Positions 9,101-16,894 of a stretch of 35,839 bases of DNA are shown piece after piece; position 1 is the stretch's first letter, and the number at the start of each line of letters is the position of its first letter. The notes beneath the pieces were generated by a model. The model searched no databases. It saw only the letters and a list, made by a program, of their open reading frames with translations, and had not been told where the DNA came from. The position numbers and the translations under genes are program-made. Origin of the DNA: Acinetobacter sp. UBA3106 (GTDB lineage Bacteria > Pseudomonadota > Gammaproteobacteria > Pseudomonadales > Moraxellaceae); NCBI GenBank assembly GCA_002365595.1, contig DFAM01000025.1, positions 14,008 through 49,846 of the forward strand, given 5' to 3'.

Positions 9101-9238
9101 TTTATAACTTATGTTGCATTATTAATCAACAACTTATATTGTGTGTAAAATTAAAACAGTTTTGAATGGAATATAAAATCTCAGATTTTCAGTTTTTTTA
9201 AAAAAAATGCCTTATTTTGAAAGAAAGTTTGTTTTTGA

Positions 9239-9267
9239 TTGACAGCTCACCGAATGAACACTAAAAT
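9239..9267 (+). promoter_or_regulatory. rpmH-rnpA promoter
   Basis: -35 TTGACA (9239-9244), 17-base spacer, -10 TAAAAT (9262-9267), followed 38 bases later by the rpmH start. Near-consensus sigma-70 promoter. Confidence 0.8.
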
Positions 9268-9305
9268 CGCGAACCTTCATAGAAGATCATTTTTGGAGTT
9301 TCAAT

Positions 9306-9440
9306 ATGAAACGTACATTCCAACCATCAGAATTAAAGCGTAAGCGTGTTCATGGTTTCCGTGCTCGTATGGCTACTAAAGCTGGTCGTCAAGTATTAGC
9401 TCGTCGTCGTGCAAAAGGTCGTCATAGCTTAACTGTTTAA
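9306..9440 (+). CDS. rpmH: 50S ribosomal protein L34
   Basis: 44 residues, starting [20 protein letters not shown] and rich in Arg and Lys, as expected for L34 of the large ribosomal subunit. The ATG follows TTTTGGAGTTTCAAT, a good ribosome binding site. It is first in the rpmH-rnpA-yidD-yidC series and has a near-consensus promoter upstream. This gene is short and easily missed by length filters. The position next to oriC is conserved widely in bacteria. Confidence 0.98.
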
Positions 9441-9469
9441 TTAGTTAAGTTATTGCGATTTTGGGTGTT

Positions 9470-9859
9470 ATGACACTTTATGGCTTCAGCACAGAGGTAC
9501 GTATACGCTGTGCTGCCGATTATAAAAGTGTGTTTGATGGTGCGCTTTTTAAAGTGCATCAACCCCATTTCCTATTTCTTGCCAAAAATTCCGAACAGCC
9601 GAAAAGCCGTTTGGGTATTGTTGTTGCTAAGAAGAAAGTGCGTCGTGCACATGAAAGAAATAGAGTAAAACGTCTTGCGCGCGAAAGTTTTCGCCTGCAT
9701 CAGCAGCAATTAGATTTATTAGATATTGTGGTCATGCCTAAAGTCGGCATTGAATCAATCCCTAATGCAGAATTGCAACAGCAATTACAATTTGCTTGGC
9801 AGAAATTGCAACGCCTTGCCAATAAGCATAAAAAGATAGCTCCCTCCCCACAAAAGTAG
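9470..9859 (+). CDS. rnpA: Ribonuclease P protein component
   Basis: 129 residues from the ATG at 9470; a TTG nine bases upstream is in frame but less likely. RnpA binds the catalytic RNase P RNA and helps process the 5' end of pre-tRNAs. The family RNR motif is clear (HERNRVKRLARESFR), preceded by RLGIVVAKKKVRRA. The protein is basic. It lies 29 bases after rpmH and 9 bases before yidD, so it belongs to the same operon. The C-terminal tail is Lys-rich and not conserved. Confidence 0.96.
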   Translation: MTLYGFSTEVRIRCAADYKSVFDGALFKVHQPHFLFLAKNSEQPKSRLGIVVAKKKVRRAHERNRVKRLARESFRLHQQQLDLLDIVVMPKVGIESIPNAELQQQLQFAWQKLQRLANKHKKIAPSPQK

Positions 9860-9868
9860 AGATGGCCA

Positions 9869-10189
9869 ATGGTACGTTTACTGCATTGGTTGATTCGATT
9901 CTATCAGATCGCGATTAGTCCTTTATTGGGACCCCGCTGTCGTTATATTCCAACATGTTCTCAATATTCTTTAGAAGCAGTCCATTCGCATGGTGCTGTG
10001 CGTGGTGCGTGGTTAGCTACCAAACGTATTTGTCGTTGTCATCCTTGGGGTGGCTCGGGTTATGATCCTGTTCCGCCAAAAGCAATTCGTTTTATTTCAT
10101 TTCAGCAAATAGATTCTCAAATGCTTCACGTTGTTGTACCCTTTCGTGATCGTTTATTGAACCGAAATCACTCTAACTACTTGGGATAA
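9869..10189 (+). CDS. yidD: Membrane protein insertion efficiency factor YidD
   Basis: 106 residues. The Haemolysin/YidD family core is visible: an N-terminal amphipathic segment LLHWLIRFYQIAISPLLGPRCRY, then the PTCSQYS motif and CRCHPWGGSGYDPVP. The conserved Cys residues are all present. The family helps YidC insert and process membrane proteins at the inner membrane. The tail after about residue 75 is longer than in E. coli (85 residues) and looks lineage-specific. It sits 9 bases after rnpA and 5 bases before yidC, consistent with tight translational coupling. Confidence 0.95.
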   Translation: MVRLLHWLIRFYQIAISPLLGPRCRYIPTCSQYSLEAVHSHGAVRGAWLATKRICRCHPWGGSGYDPVPPKAIRFISFQQIDSQMLHVVVPFRDRLLNRNHSNYLG

Positions 10190-10194
10190 TAGAT

Positions 10195-11949
10195 ATGCAA
10201 CAATGGGCCAGGTTTGCAATTCTAGGGGCCATGTTTGTCGTCGCATATTTGCTTATTTTGGCTTGGCAAAAAGATTATGGTCATGCAGAAACTAAAGCGC
10301 AGCAAGAAACTGCCGTTGTTTCACATGAAGTATCTGCAGATTTGCCAAATGGTCAAACCGCGACTACTGCGTCTGACATGCCTCAAGCGAATATTGCGAC
10401 TCAGCAAACTACAACAGATGCTACTGCACCTGTAAGTCAACAGCTTATTTCAGTACAAACTGACCTTTATCATCTTTGGATTAATCCTAAAGGTGGTGAC
10501 ATTGTTCGTATTGAATTATTGAACCATGATAAAGATAAAGACAGTGATGCGCCGTTTGTGATGCTGGAAAGCGATGCAAAACGTACTTATGTTGCTCAGT
10601 CTGGCTTGATTGGTTTGAATGGACCAGACAGTAACCGTAATGGTCGTCCGGTATATGAAACTGAAAAAGCCTCTTATACCCTGGCGGATGCCAAAGCAGA
10701 AACAACCAAAGATGGTCAGGCGGAAAAAGTTTTATCGGTACCGATGGTTTATAAAACTGCCGATGGCGTTGAGATCATTAAAACCTTTACCTTCAAACAA
10801 GGTGAATATCCGATTATTGTGAACCACAAGGTAGTAAACCGTAGTGGCCAGAACTGGCAAGGTCAGATGTTTGGTCAAATCAAGCGGGATAACTCGGATG
10901 ATCCAGGTAAATCTTCCCAAGGTATTTTCACTTTAGGAACGTTCTTAGGTGGTGCTTGGGGTACGCCTGACGAACATTATAACAAGCTGAAATTTGACAA
11001 CTTCAATGAAGAAAAATTGAATGTCGAAGCCAAAGGTGGCTGGGTTGCTGTCGTGCAGCATTATTTTGTCAGTGCCTGGATTCCAGGGGATCTGAAACTG
11101 ACCCAAGCCAATGGTCAGCCTTATACTGCAAAACTGGAATCTCGCCAATCTACCGATAACATGAACATTATTGGTTTCACTTCACCGACCATCAATGTGC
11201 CGGCCGGTACCACTGCGGAAGTGGATGCGACGTTCTATTCAGGTCCTAAAGTACAGTCTGAATTGAAAGACCTGGCTGTAGGCTTGAATCAAACCGTGGA
11301 TTATGGCTGGTTGTGGCCAATTGCCAAATTATTGTTCTTGGGCCTTCAGTTCTTCCATAACATTGTTGGTAACTGGGGCTGGTCAATTATCCTGTTGACT
11401 GTACTGGTAAAACTGATTCTTTGGCCATTATCGTCTAAGAGCTACCGTTCTATGGCGAAAATGCGTGTGATTGCACCAGAAATGCAGCGCATGAAAGAAG
11501 AGTTCGGCGAAGACCGTATGCGTTTCTCGCAAGAAATGATGGCACTGTATAAGCGTGAACAAGTGAACCCACTTTCTGGTTGCTTGCCATTGCTGTTACA
11601 AATGCCGATTTTCCTGGCCTTGTACTGGGTATTGATGGAGTCTGTAGAACTTCGTCATGCACCTTGGTTGGCTTGGATTCAAGATTTATCTGCCATGGAT
11701 CCGTGGTTTATCCTGCCGTTATTGATGGGTTTAACCATGTTTATCCAGCAGTCTTTAAATCCGCAGCCGGCTGATCCGATGCAGGCGAAAGTCTTCAAGA
11801 TCATGCCAATTATCTTCACCGTATTTATGTTGTTCTTCCCTGCGGGCTTGGTGTTGTACTGGATTGTCAACAACAGTATTACCATCTTGCAGCAAAGCCT
11901 GATCAACAAAGGTGTGGCGAAAGAACGCGAAAAGCGTGAAGTTGTTTAA
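10195..11949 (+). CDS. yidC: Membrane protein insertase YidC
   Basis: 584 residues, the usual size for gram-negative YidC. It has an N-terminal membrane anchor (residues about 5-23), a large periplasmic domain (about 60-370) preceded by an Ala/Thr/Gln-rich linker, and the conserved C-terminal insertase core from FHNIVGNWGWSIILLTVLVK onward, including the Arg in SSKSYRSMAKMR and the MQRMKEEFGEDRMR cytoplasmic hairpin. It inserts proteins into the inner membrane, alone or with SecYEG. It is the last gene of the rpmH-rnpA-yidD-yidC series and is followed by a terminator. Confidence 0.98.
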   Translation: MQQWARFAILGAMFVVAYLLILAWQKDYGHAETKAQQETAVVSHEVSADLPNGQTATTASDMPQANIATQQTTTDATAPVSQQLISVQTDLYHLWINPKGGDIVRIELLNHDKDKDSDAPFVMLESDAKRTYVAQSGLIGLNGPDSNRNGRPVYETEKASYTLADAKAETTKDGQAEKVLSVPMVYKTADGVEIIKTFTFKQGEYPIIVNHKVVNRSGQNWQGQMFGQIKRDNSDDPGKSSQGIFTLGTFLGGAWGTPDEHYNKLKFDNFNEEKLNVEAKGGWVAVVQHYFVSAWIPGDLKLTQANGQPYTAKLESRQSTDNMNIIGFTSPTINVPAGTTAEVDATFYSGPKVQSELKDLAVGLNQTVDYGWLWPIAKLLFLGLQFFHNIVGNWGWSIILLTVLVKLILWPLSSKSYRSMAKMRVIAPEMQRMKEEFGEDRMRFSQEMMALYKREQVNPLSGCLPLLLQMPIFLALYWVLMESVELRHAPWLAWIQDLSAMDPWFILPLLMGLTMFIQQSLNPQPADPMQAKVFKIMPIIFTVFMLFFPAGLVLYWIVNNSITILQQSLINKGVAKEREKREVV

Positions 11950-11976
11950 GTAACGACTGATTGCGAATAGCTGAAT

Positions 11977-12014
11977 AAATCCGCTTAAGATGGTAATCTT
12001 AGGCGGATTTTTCT
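11977..12014 (+). terminator. Terminator after yidC
   Basis: Stem of about 15 bp: AAATCCGCTTAAGAT (11977-11991) pairs with ATCTTAGGCGGATTT (11996-12010) with one G-U wobble and a 4-nt loop, then T-rich sequence. It separates the yidC operon from mnmE. Confidence 0.85.
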
Positions 12015-12049
12015 TTGGCTGTGATTTGGGATTTTTTTAGGTGAATTTT

Positions 12050-13405
12050 ATGCAAAACCTTACTACGATTGCTGCGATTGCAACTCCGCCTGGGCGGGGT
12101 GGCGTGGGGGTGATTCGTCTGTCTGGTCCGAAATCTTATGCCATTGCAGAAGCTTTGACTCAAAAAGCCTTGCCTAAAGCCCGTTTTGCCGGTTTCCGTC
12201 AGTTTTATGATGCTTCGGGTGAAGTGATGGATGAAGGCTTGGCGATTTGCTTCCCTAATCCACATTCGTTTACCGGTGAAGATGTGGTGGAGCTGCAAGG
12301 TCATGGCGGCCCCGTGATTCAAAATGCTTTACTTGGCCGTTTACTGGAGCTGGGTGCAACCGCTGCCAAAGCGGGTGAATTTTCCATGCGTGCCTTTGAA
12401 AATGGCAAACTGGATCTGGTGCAAGCCGAGGCGATTGCCGACCTGATTGATGCTACTTCACAAGCTGCAGCACGTTCTGCAGTACGCTCGTTACAAGGCG
12501 CCTTCTCTACCCGGGTCAATACCGTATTAGAAAAATTGATTCATTTGCGCCTGCATGTGGAAGCTGCGATTGATTTCCCGGAAGAAGAAATCGACTTTTT
12601 GGCAGACGGCAAAATTTTAACCTTGCTGGAAGAGGTACAACGTTCAGTTGCTGCCGTGCAAACCTCGGCACGACAAGGCCAGTTATTGCGTGAAGGTTTA
12701 CAGGTGGTGATTGCGGGTAAACCGAATGCAGGTAAATCTTCCTTGTTGAATACTCTGGCGGGAAATGAGCGCGCCATTGTGACCGATATTGCCGGGACCA
12801 CCCGTGACGTGTTGCATGAAAAAATCACTTTAAATGGCTTGCCGATCACCCTGACCGATACTGCAGGTCTGCGTGAAACCGGCGATGTGGTGGAAAAAGA
12901 AGGCATCCGCCGCGCAATTAAAGAAATTGAACAGGCCGATTTGTTGCTGCTGGTCTATGACTTAAGCCAGGGAGAAGATCCGCTGCAATTGGCACAAAAC
13001 TATTTTGCCGAACATCTGGAACCGCGCCGTTTAATGCTGATTGCCAACAAGTGTGATTTAACTGGTGCAGTCGCTGCAATTGGCGATTATCAGGGATTTC
13101 GTCATATTACCGTGTCTGCCAAGCAGGAAACCGGGGTCCAGTCACTCATAGAAGCGATTACAGCGCATGCAGGCTTCCAGCCGGAAGAAGATACCTTTAT
13201 TGCCCGTACCCGTCATTTAGACGCAATGAAGCGTACTCAGCACTACCTTGCAGAAGCACATGAGCAGCTAGTGGTGTTCCATGCGGGTGAATTGGTAGCG
13301 GAATCCCTGCGACTGGCGCAAAATGCCTTGGGTGAAATTACCGGTGACTTTAGTGCAGATGACTTGTTGGGCAAGATCTTTGGATCATTCTGTATTGGAA
13401 AGTAA
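12050..13405 (+). CDS. mnmE: tRNA uridine-5-carboxymethylaminomethyl modification GTPase MnmE
   Basis: 451 residues from the ATG at 12050, chosen because AGGTGA lies five bases upstream; an in-frame GTG at 12041 overlaps that site. MnmE with MnmG modifies the wobble uridine (U34) of several tRNAs. The N-terminal formyl-THF binding domain starts TIAAIATPPGRGGVG, the inserted G domain has GKPNAGKSS (223-231), GTTRD (249-253), DTAG (270-273) and NKCD, and the C-terminus is FCIGK with the catalytic Cys. The gidA/mnmG, gidB, parA and parB genes that follow it in Pseudomonas are absent here. Confidence 0.98.
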   Translation: MQNLTTIAAIATPPGRGGVGVIRLSGPKSYAIAEALTQKALPKARFAGFRQFYDASGEVMDEGLAICFPNPHSFTGEDVVELQGHGGPVIQNALLGRLLELGATAAKAGEFSMRAFENGKLDLVQAEAIADLIDATSQAAARSAVRSLQGAFSTRVNTVLEKLIHLRLHVEAAIDFPEEEIDFLADGKILTLLEEVQRSVAAVQTSARQGQLLREGLQVVIAGKPNAGKSSLLNTLAGNERAIVTDIAGTTRDVLHEKITLNGLPITLTDTAGLRETGDVVEKEGIRRAIKEIEQADLLLLVYDLSQGEDPLQLAQNYFAEHLEPRRLMLIANKCDLTGAVAAIGDYQGFRHITVSAKQETGVQSLIEAITAHAGFQPEEDTFIARTRHLDAMKRTQHYLAEAHEQLVVFHAGELVAESLRLAQNALGEITGDFSADDLLGKIFGSFCIGK

Positions 13406-13451
13406 TTTAAAATTATCCCTATATTCCAGTAAGTTTTAATTTGAATTAAAT

Positions 13452-13485
13452 AGCATTAAGTTTTAATAACTTAGTGCTTTTTTTA
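13452..13485 (+). terminator. Terminator after mnmE
   Basis: AGCATTAAGTT (13452-13462) pairs with AACTTAGTGCT (13468-13478) with one wobble, 5-nt loop, followed by a run of seven T. Confidence 0.85.
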
Positions 13486-13574
13486 TATCATTGAGTGATT
13501 CAGGGTATGTTCAAAATCCATCTGATGGCATGATATTTTATTCGGTTATTAGTCACTAGATAAGAAAATGCCTG

Positions 13575-13738
13575 AATGAAAATTGGGCAATTCAATCTTG
13601 CCGAGCATGAATACAATGCGTTTAAGCATTTTGAGAATGAACCTACAATCTGGAGATGTGAGTAAGATCATTAAAGCTGAAGAGGATCGTTTAGCATTGA
13701 GGCTTGGACAGATACGAATATTAAAAAGTGAGCAGTAA
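13575..13738 (+). pseudogene. Possible gene remnant upstream of DUF1622 gene
   Basis: The 354-base spacer 13406-13759 contains two short coding-like stretches in different plus-strand frames: about 13583-13660, reading FNLAEHEYNAFKHFENEP, and an ORF ATG 13607 to TAA 13738 whose end reads DVSKIIKAEEDRLALRLG. Neither has a good ribosome binding site. The pattern could be a frameshifted relic or chance. I do not recognise a family. Confidence 0.2.
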
Positions 13739-13759
13739 AATCTTTTATGGAGGTGTTGA

Positions 13760-14095
13760 ATGTTTGATGTCATGTTTTTGCGTGAACTCTTAGTCTCCTG
13801 GGTTCATTTCCTCCAATTATTTTTAGAAATGATTTCAGTGGTGTGTGTAATCATTGGCTTGATCAAAACCTCGATGGTATTAATTCAGCTTAAATCAGGT
13901 CGCACAGCACGTTATTGTTTTGGAGACTGGCTCGCTACCGCACTTGAATTTCAGTTAGCCGCAGATATTTTAGCCACCACTGTCGACCCAGATCTGGATA
14001 GCTTAATTAAATTGGCCATCATTGCGGTAATTCGTACTTTCTTGAATTATTTTTTAATCAAAGAGCTGGAATATCAACCCAATTCTGGAAAATGA
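13760..14095 (+). CDS. DUF1622 family membrane protein
   Basis: 111 residues with three predicted membrane segments (about 15-38, 62-80 and 85-100). The hallmark GDWLATALEFQLAADILATT followed by KLAIIAVIRTFLNYFL identifies the DUF1622 family. Its function is unknown. The ATG is preceded by an excellent ribosome binding site (GGAGGTGTTGA). It stands alone between the mnmE terminator and a convergent MFS gene. No terminator was clear in the 110 bases after it. Confidence 0.85.
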   Translation: MFDVMFLRELLVSWVHFLQLFLEMISVVCVIIGLIKTSMVLIQLKSGRTARYCFGDWLATALEFQLAADILATTVDPDLDSLIKLAIIAVIRTFLNYFLIKELEYQPNSGK

Positions 14096-14205
14096 GGGGA
14101 TGAGAAGGCGAAATATAAAAACTGCTCTGTTATGGCTTTATTGATTTAATCCCACAGGACTTGCGTCACCATAATTACCCTTCCTATTCCATTTTTTGAG
14201 CTGGT

Positions 14206-15393
14206 TTAAGCGCAAGGTGTTTCAGACTCAATTTTTTTATACCAAATTAACAGATACAAGCACAGTAAACAGCACGCAGCACAAAAACTGAGTATGCCGG
14301 CGGTTAAACCAAAATGATCGGCAAGATAACCCACGGCAAGAATGGGTAAAATGGTGCCTAAATATGCGACAAATAAATAGGTCGACATCACCGCAGCCAG
14401 GTTGTGCAGGTTGGTCATGGCATGAATTAAACCAAATGCCCCGATCAGGGCTAATCCATGACCTACGCCAACCAGTACATCACTGATAAAAAAAAGAAAA
14501 CTCCAGTGTGGATATATACATAATCCCAGGATCAATAAACTGAACAACAGCGTATACAGCCCATAATTTAGGCATTTTCTTGCAGGAATTGATCTGGAAA
14601 AATACTGTACCATGGCAGAAATCAGCAAAATGCAGGTAATGGCCAATCCACTGACCAAAGGACCATGCCAAGGAATGATGAACTGTACAAATGAGGGAGA
14701 AAGCGAAGCGAATAGGCTAAACGCTGCAAAGGCACAAAAGGCAGTCAAACCGGTAATATAAAACTCAGCATGAAATTTTACTTCAGGACGTTCTAAATGC
14801 GGGGCAATCGAGAACGTCTGTGCGCTAAATTTAAGCTGTGGCAGACGTAACAAGCCTACGAAGCACAACACTGCCCCAACAATGACAGGAATATACGGGG
14901 TAAATAGCGGTGTAGCAGAAAACTGGGCAATGAGTCCACCGACCAGTGGGCCTAGACCAAAACCAACGGCGGTAATCACCGAGCTGAGCTGGGGTGCATG
15001 GTTTTTATGTGATTCAGGAATACTCCACATCAGTCCAATCAATGCCGAGGTGGTCATTAATCCCGAGGCAATTCCAATAATAAAACGCCCCAAAGACAGC
15101 CATAGCACATTATTTGCGAACATGGACAGTAGAAGCCCAAGGGTAATGATGACCAAACCCAGTTCTAAGGTTTTTAAAAAGCCAATGCTGTTACTGGTCC
15201 GGCCTAAAAACAGGAGCGTGGCTAAACAGCCTAACATATAGGTGACAAAAATATAGGTGATATGACTCGGCAACAGATGCCAAAGTTGCCGATAGATGAG
15301 ATATAAAGGGCTGGCCAGTGCCGTCCCCATCGTTCCAATACAAAGTGCCAGGCTGACCATGATAAAAGGTCGCCATGATTGAGAATGTGTCAT
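14206..15393 (-). CDS. MFS transporter, probable drug or metabolite exporter
   Basis: 395 residues, about 12 hydrophobic segments, the size of a typical 12-TM major facilitator. A degenerate motif A is seen after TM2 (FLGRTSNSIGFLK), and RFIIGIASGLMTTSALIGL in TM4 with GFGLGPLVGGLIAQ in TM5 fits the drug/H+ antiporter-1 group (motif C-like). The substrate cannot be named. The ATG at 15393 has only a weak ribosome binding site. A 9-bp inverted repeat lies just upstream (15409-15442). The closest regulator is the CsoR-type gene on the same strand, but that gene has its own operator with dmeF. Confidence 0.85.
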   Translation of the reverse strand: MTHSQSWRPFIMVSLALCIGTMGTALASPLYLIYRQLWHLLPSHITYIFVTYMLGCLATLLFLGRTSNSIGFLKTLELGLVIITLGLLLSMFANNVLWLSLGRFIIGIASGLMTTSALIGLMWSIPESHKNHAPQLSSVITAVGFGLGPLVGGLIAQFSATPLFTPYIPVIVGAVLCFVGLLRLPQLKFSAQTFSIAPHLERPEVKFHAEFYITGLTAFCAFAAFSLFASLSPSFVQFIIPWHGPLVSGLAITCILLISAMVQYFSRSIPARKCLNYGLYTLLFSLLILGLCIYPHWSFLFFISDVLVGVGHGLALIGAFGLIHAMTNLHNLAAVMSTYLFVAYLGTILPILAVGYLADHFGLTAGILSFCAACCLLCLYLLIWYKKIESETPCA

Positions 15394-15408
15394 TTAGAGG
15401 ATCGCAAA

Positions 15409-15442
15409 AATATGTGAGCTAACAGACTAAATTTCACATATT
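15409..15442. promoter_or_regulatory. Inverted repeat upstream of MFS gene, candidate operator
   Basis: AATATGTGA (15409-15417) and TCACATATT (15434-15442) form a perfect 9-bp inverted repeat with 16 bases between. It lies 15-50 bases before the MFS start. The arms recall TGTGA/TCACA half sites, but the spacing is far from the 6 bases of a CRP/Vfr site. The cognate regulator is unknown. Confidence 0.4.
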
Positions 15443-15515
15443 GAGAAAATATAAGAGCTATATCTGAAGTTTTAGCGCAATCCACTTTAAGGGTCAATTT
15501 ATATGATGTAAAGAT

Positions 15516-15785
15516 TTACCCATAACGCTTTAATAATTTGAGAAATTCTACCATTTCCTGTTCATTAATTTCAGTCTGTTCTCCAATCACGTGATGACGC
15601 AAATGCGCTTCGATAAGCTCATTCATCAGACCATTTACCGCCCCTTTAACGGCTGCCACTTGCTGTAAAACACTCATACAGGAATACTCCGGATCATTCA
15701 GAGCGTGCTCTACAGCATTGATTTGTCCTTGTAAACGTTTGACTCGGTTCTGAATTTTCTTGTCTTGATGTAAATGACCCAACAT
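15516..15785 (-). CDS. dmeR: CsoR/RcnR-family metal-sensing repressor, DmeR-like
   Basis: 89 residues, all-helical DUF156 family. The protein aligns without gaps to RcnR: its His4, Cys36, His61 and His65 match RcnR His3, Cys35, His60 and His64, the Ni/Co ligands; the core QQVAAVKGAVNGLMNELIEAHLRHHV is shared in pattern. Such repressors release DNA when the metal binds. The ATG at 15785 follows TGGAGAAAA. The gene is divergent from a His-rich CDF exporter 36-51 bases away, with an RcnR-type operator between, which is the DmeR/DmeF arrangement. Ligand set suggests Co2+ or Ni2+ sensing; that is inference. Confidence 0.88.
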   Translation of the reverse strand: MLGHLHQDKKIQNRVKRLQGQINAVEHALNDPEYSCMSVLQQVAAVKGAVNGLMNELIEAHLRHHVIGEQTEINEQEMVEFLKLLKRYG

Positions 15786-15802
15786 TTTTCTCCAAAAATA
15801 AA

Positions 15803-15821
15803 TATACTATGGGGGAGTATA
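15803..15821. promoter_or_regulatory. RcnR/CsoR-type operator between dmeR and dmeF
   Basis: TACT-AT-GGGGG-AGTA (15805-15819) matches the known RcnR-class site TACT-G6-N-AGTA: a G tract flanked by ATACT (15804-15808) and AGTAT (15816-15820). TATACT at 15803-15808 could also serve as a -10 element, and the G tract may serve as the ribosome binding site of a TTG start at 15822. Confidence 0.8.
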
Positions 15822-15836
15822 TTGAAAAACAAGATT

Positions 15837-16757
15837 ATGCAAAAAGTCCCCTTAAACCGAGCTCATAGTCATCAGTTTGATGAAGGTAATCCACTTGCAC
15901 AAAAACGCATTCTATTAGCGACCATTCTAACGGCAGTGATGATGTTATTAGAAGTAGCTGGTGGATGGATTTACAATTCGATGGCCTTGCTGGCGGATGG
16001 CTGGCACATGAGTTCGCATATGCTGGCACTGGGGCTGGCTTATTTTGCTTATCGATCTGCCCGTTATTATGCCCAAGATCACCGTTTTAGTTTTGGTACC
16101 TGGAAAATAGAAATTTTAGCTGGCTATAGCAGTGCAATCTTATTGATGGTGGTGGCACTCTTTATGGCATTTCAGTCTGTAGAACGACTACTGAATCCGG
16201 TTGCCATTCATTATAACCAGGCCATTTCGATTGCCATTTTAGGTCTGGTGATTAATTTAATTTGCGCGTGGTTGCTGCATGATGATCACCATCACCATCA
16301 CCATCATGAAGATAACCATCAGCATGAACATCATCACCATGATTTAAACCAGAAAGCGGCCTTTATGCATGTGGTGGCAGATGCTGTGACTTCGGTATTT
16401 GCCATTGTGGCACTGTTTGCAGCCAAATATTTGGGCTGGAATTTTCTTGATGCGGTATTGGGGATTCTGGGTTCAATTTTGGTGGCCAAATGGGCCTTGG
16501 GTCTGATCAAAGAAACCGGAAAAACCTTACTCGATGCTGAAATGGATCATCCGGTGGTGGAGGAAATACGCGAAGTGCTTGCAGAATTTCCAGTGGTAGA
16601 AATTACCGACCTACATGTCTGGAAAGTGGGTAAAGGCAAATTTTCCTGTATTTTAGCTTTAGCTACTGATTCTGATTTGAATGCCGATCAGGTTCGTGAA
16701 GCCTTATCCATTCATGAGGAAATTGTGCATATTTCAGTAGAAATTAATCCGATATAA
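15837..16757 (+). CDS. dmeF: CDF-family Co2+/Ni2+ efflux transporter, DmeF-like
   Basis: 306 residues from ATG 15837; a TTG at 15822 (311 residues) has better spacing from GGGGGAG, so the start is uncertain. Six membrane segments are expected. The metal-site segment LLADGWHMSSHMLALG in TM2 and HVVADAVTS in TM5 (HxxxD) are typical of DmeF-like cation diffusion facilitators. A loop between TM4 and TM5 (16280-16340) is extremely His-rich, likely a metal-binding loop. The cytoplasmic C-terminal domain (EITDLHVWKVG) is present. The protein exports divalent metal from the cytoplasm by proton antiport. It is divergent from the dmeR repressor. Metal specificity (Co, Ni, possibly Zn) is inference from the pairing. 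Confidence 0.9.
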   Translation: MQKVPLNRAHSHQFDEGNPLAQKRILLATILTAVMMLLEVAGGWIYNSMALLADGWHMSSHMLALGLAYFAYRSARYYAQDHRFSFGTWKIEILAGYSSAILLMVVALFMAFQSVERLLNPVAIHYNQAISIAILGLVINLICAWLLHDDHHHHHHHEDNHQHEHHHHDLNQKAAFMHVVADAVTSVFAIVALFAAKYLGWNFLDAVLGILGSILVAKWALGLIKETGKTLLDAEMDHPVVEEIREVLAEFPVVEITDLHVWKVGKGKFSCILALATDSDLNADQVREALSIHEEIVHISVEINPI

Positions 16758-16768
16758 ATCGGGTTAAT
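16743..16768 (+). other. Hairpin overlapping the dmeF stop codon
   Basis: ATTAATCCGAT (16743-16753) pairs with ATCGGGTTAAT (16758-16768) with one wobble and loop ATAA. There is no T run; the parS-like site follows immediately. It may act as an mRNA 3' end or a weak terminator. Confidence 0.4.
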
Positions 16769-16783
16769 GTTCCACGTGAAACC
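16768..16783. promoter_or_regulatory. parS-like ParB binding site (intergenic)
   Basis: TGTTCCACGTGAAACC matches the consensus TGTTNCACGTGAAACA at 15 of 16 positions. It is non-coding, 7.5 kb from oriC on the other side from the recF site. Being intergenic, the match has no protein-coding explanation. Confidence 0.82.
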
Positions 16784-16894
16784 TTGGTGGGTAAATATGT
16801 GTGCTTTGCGTAAGGGCAGCAAAACTTTTAAGATTATCTGGCTGGTTTTTGAGTAGAATCAGCTGGAAATAGTTTAAAGTAATGAGCAAAACAG

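Noticed and set aside
13549..13773. 74-residue minus-strand ORF before the DUF1622 gene
   Set aside because: Its start overlaps the ribosome binding site and start of the DUF1622 gene and the composition is not protein-like.
16280..16340. Tandem CAT/CAC repeat looking like a microsatellite
   Set aside because: It encodes the His-rich metal-binding loop of DmeF, a feature of the family, so it is protein-driven.
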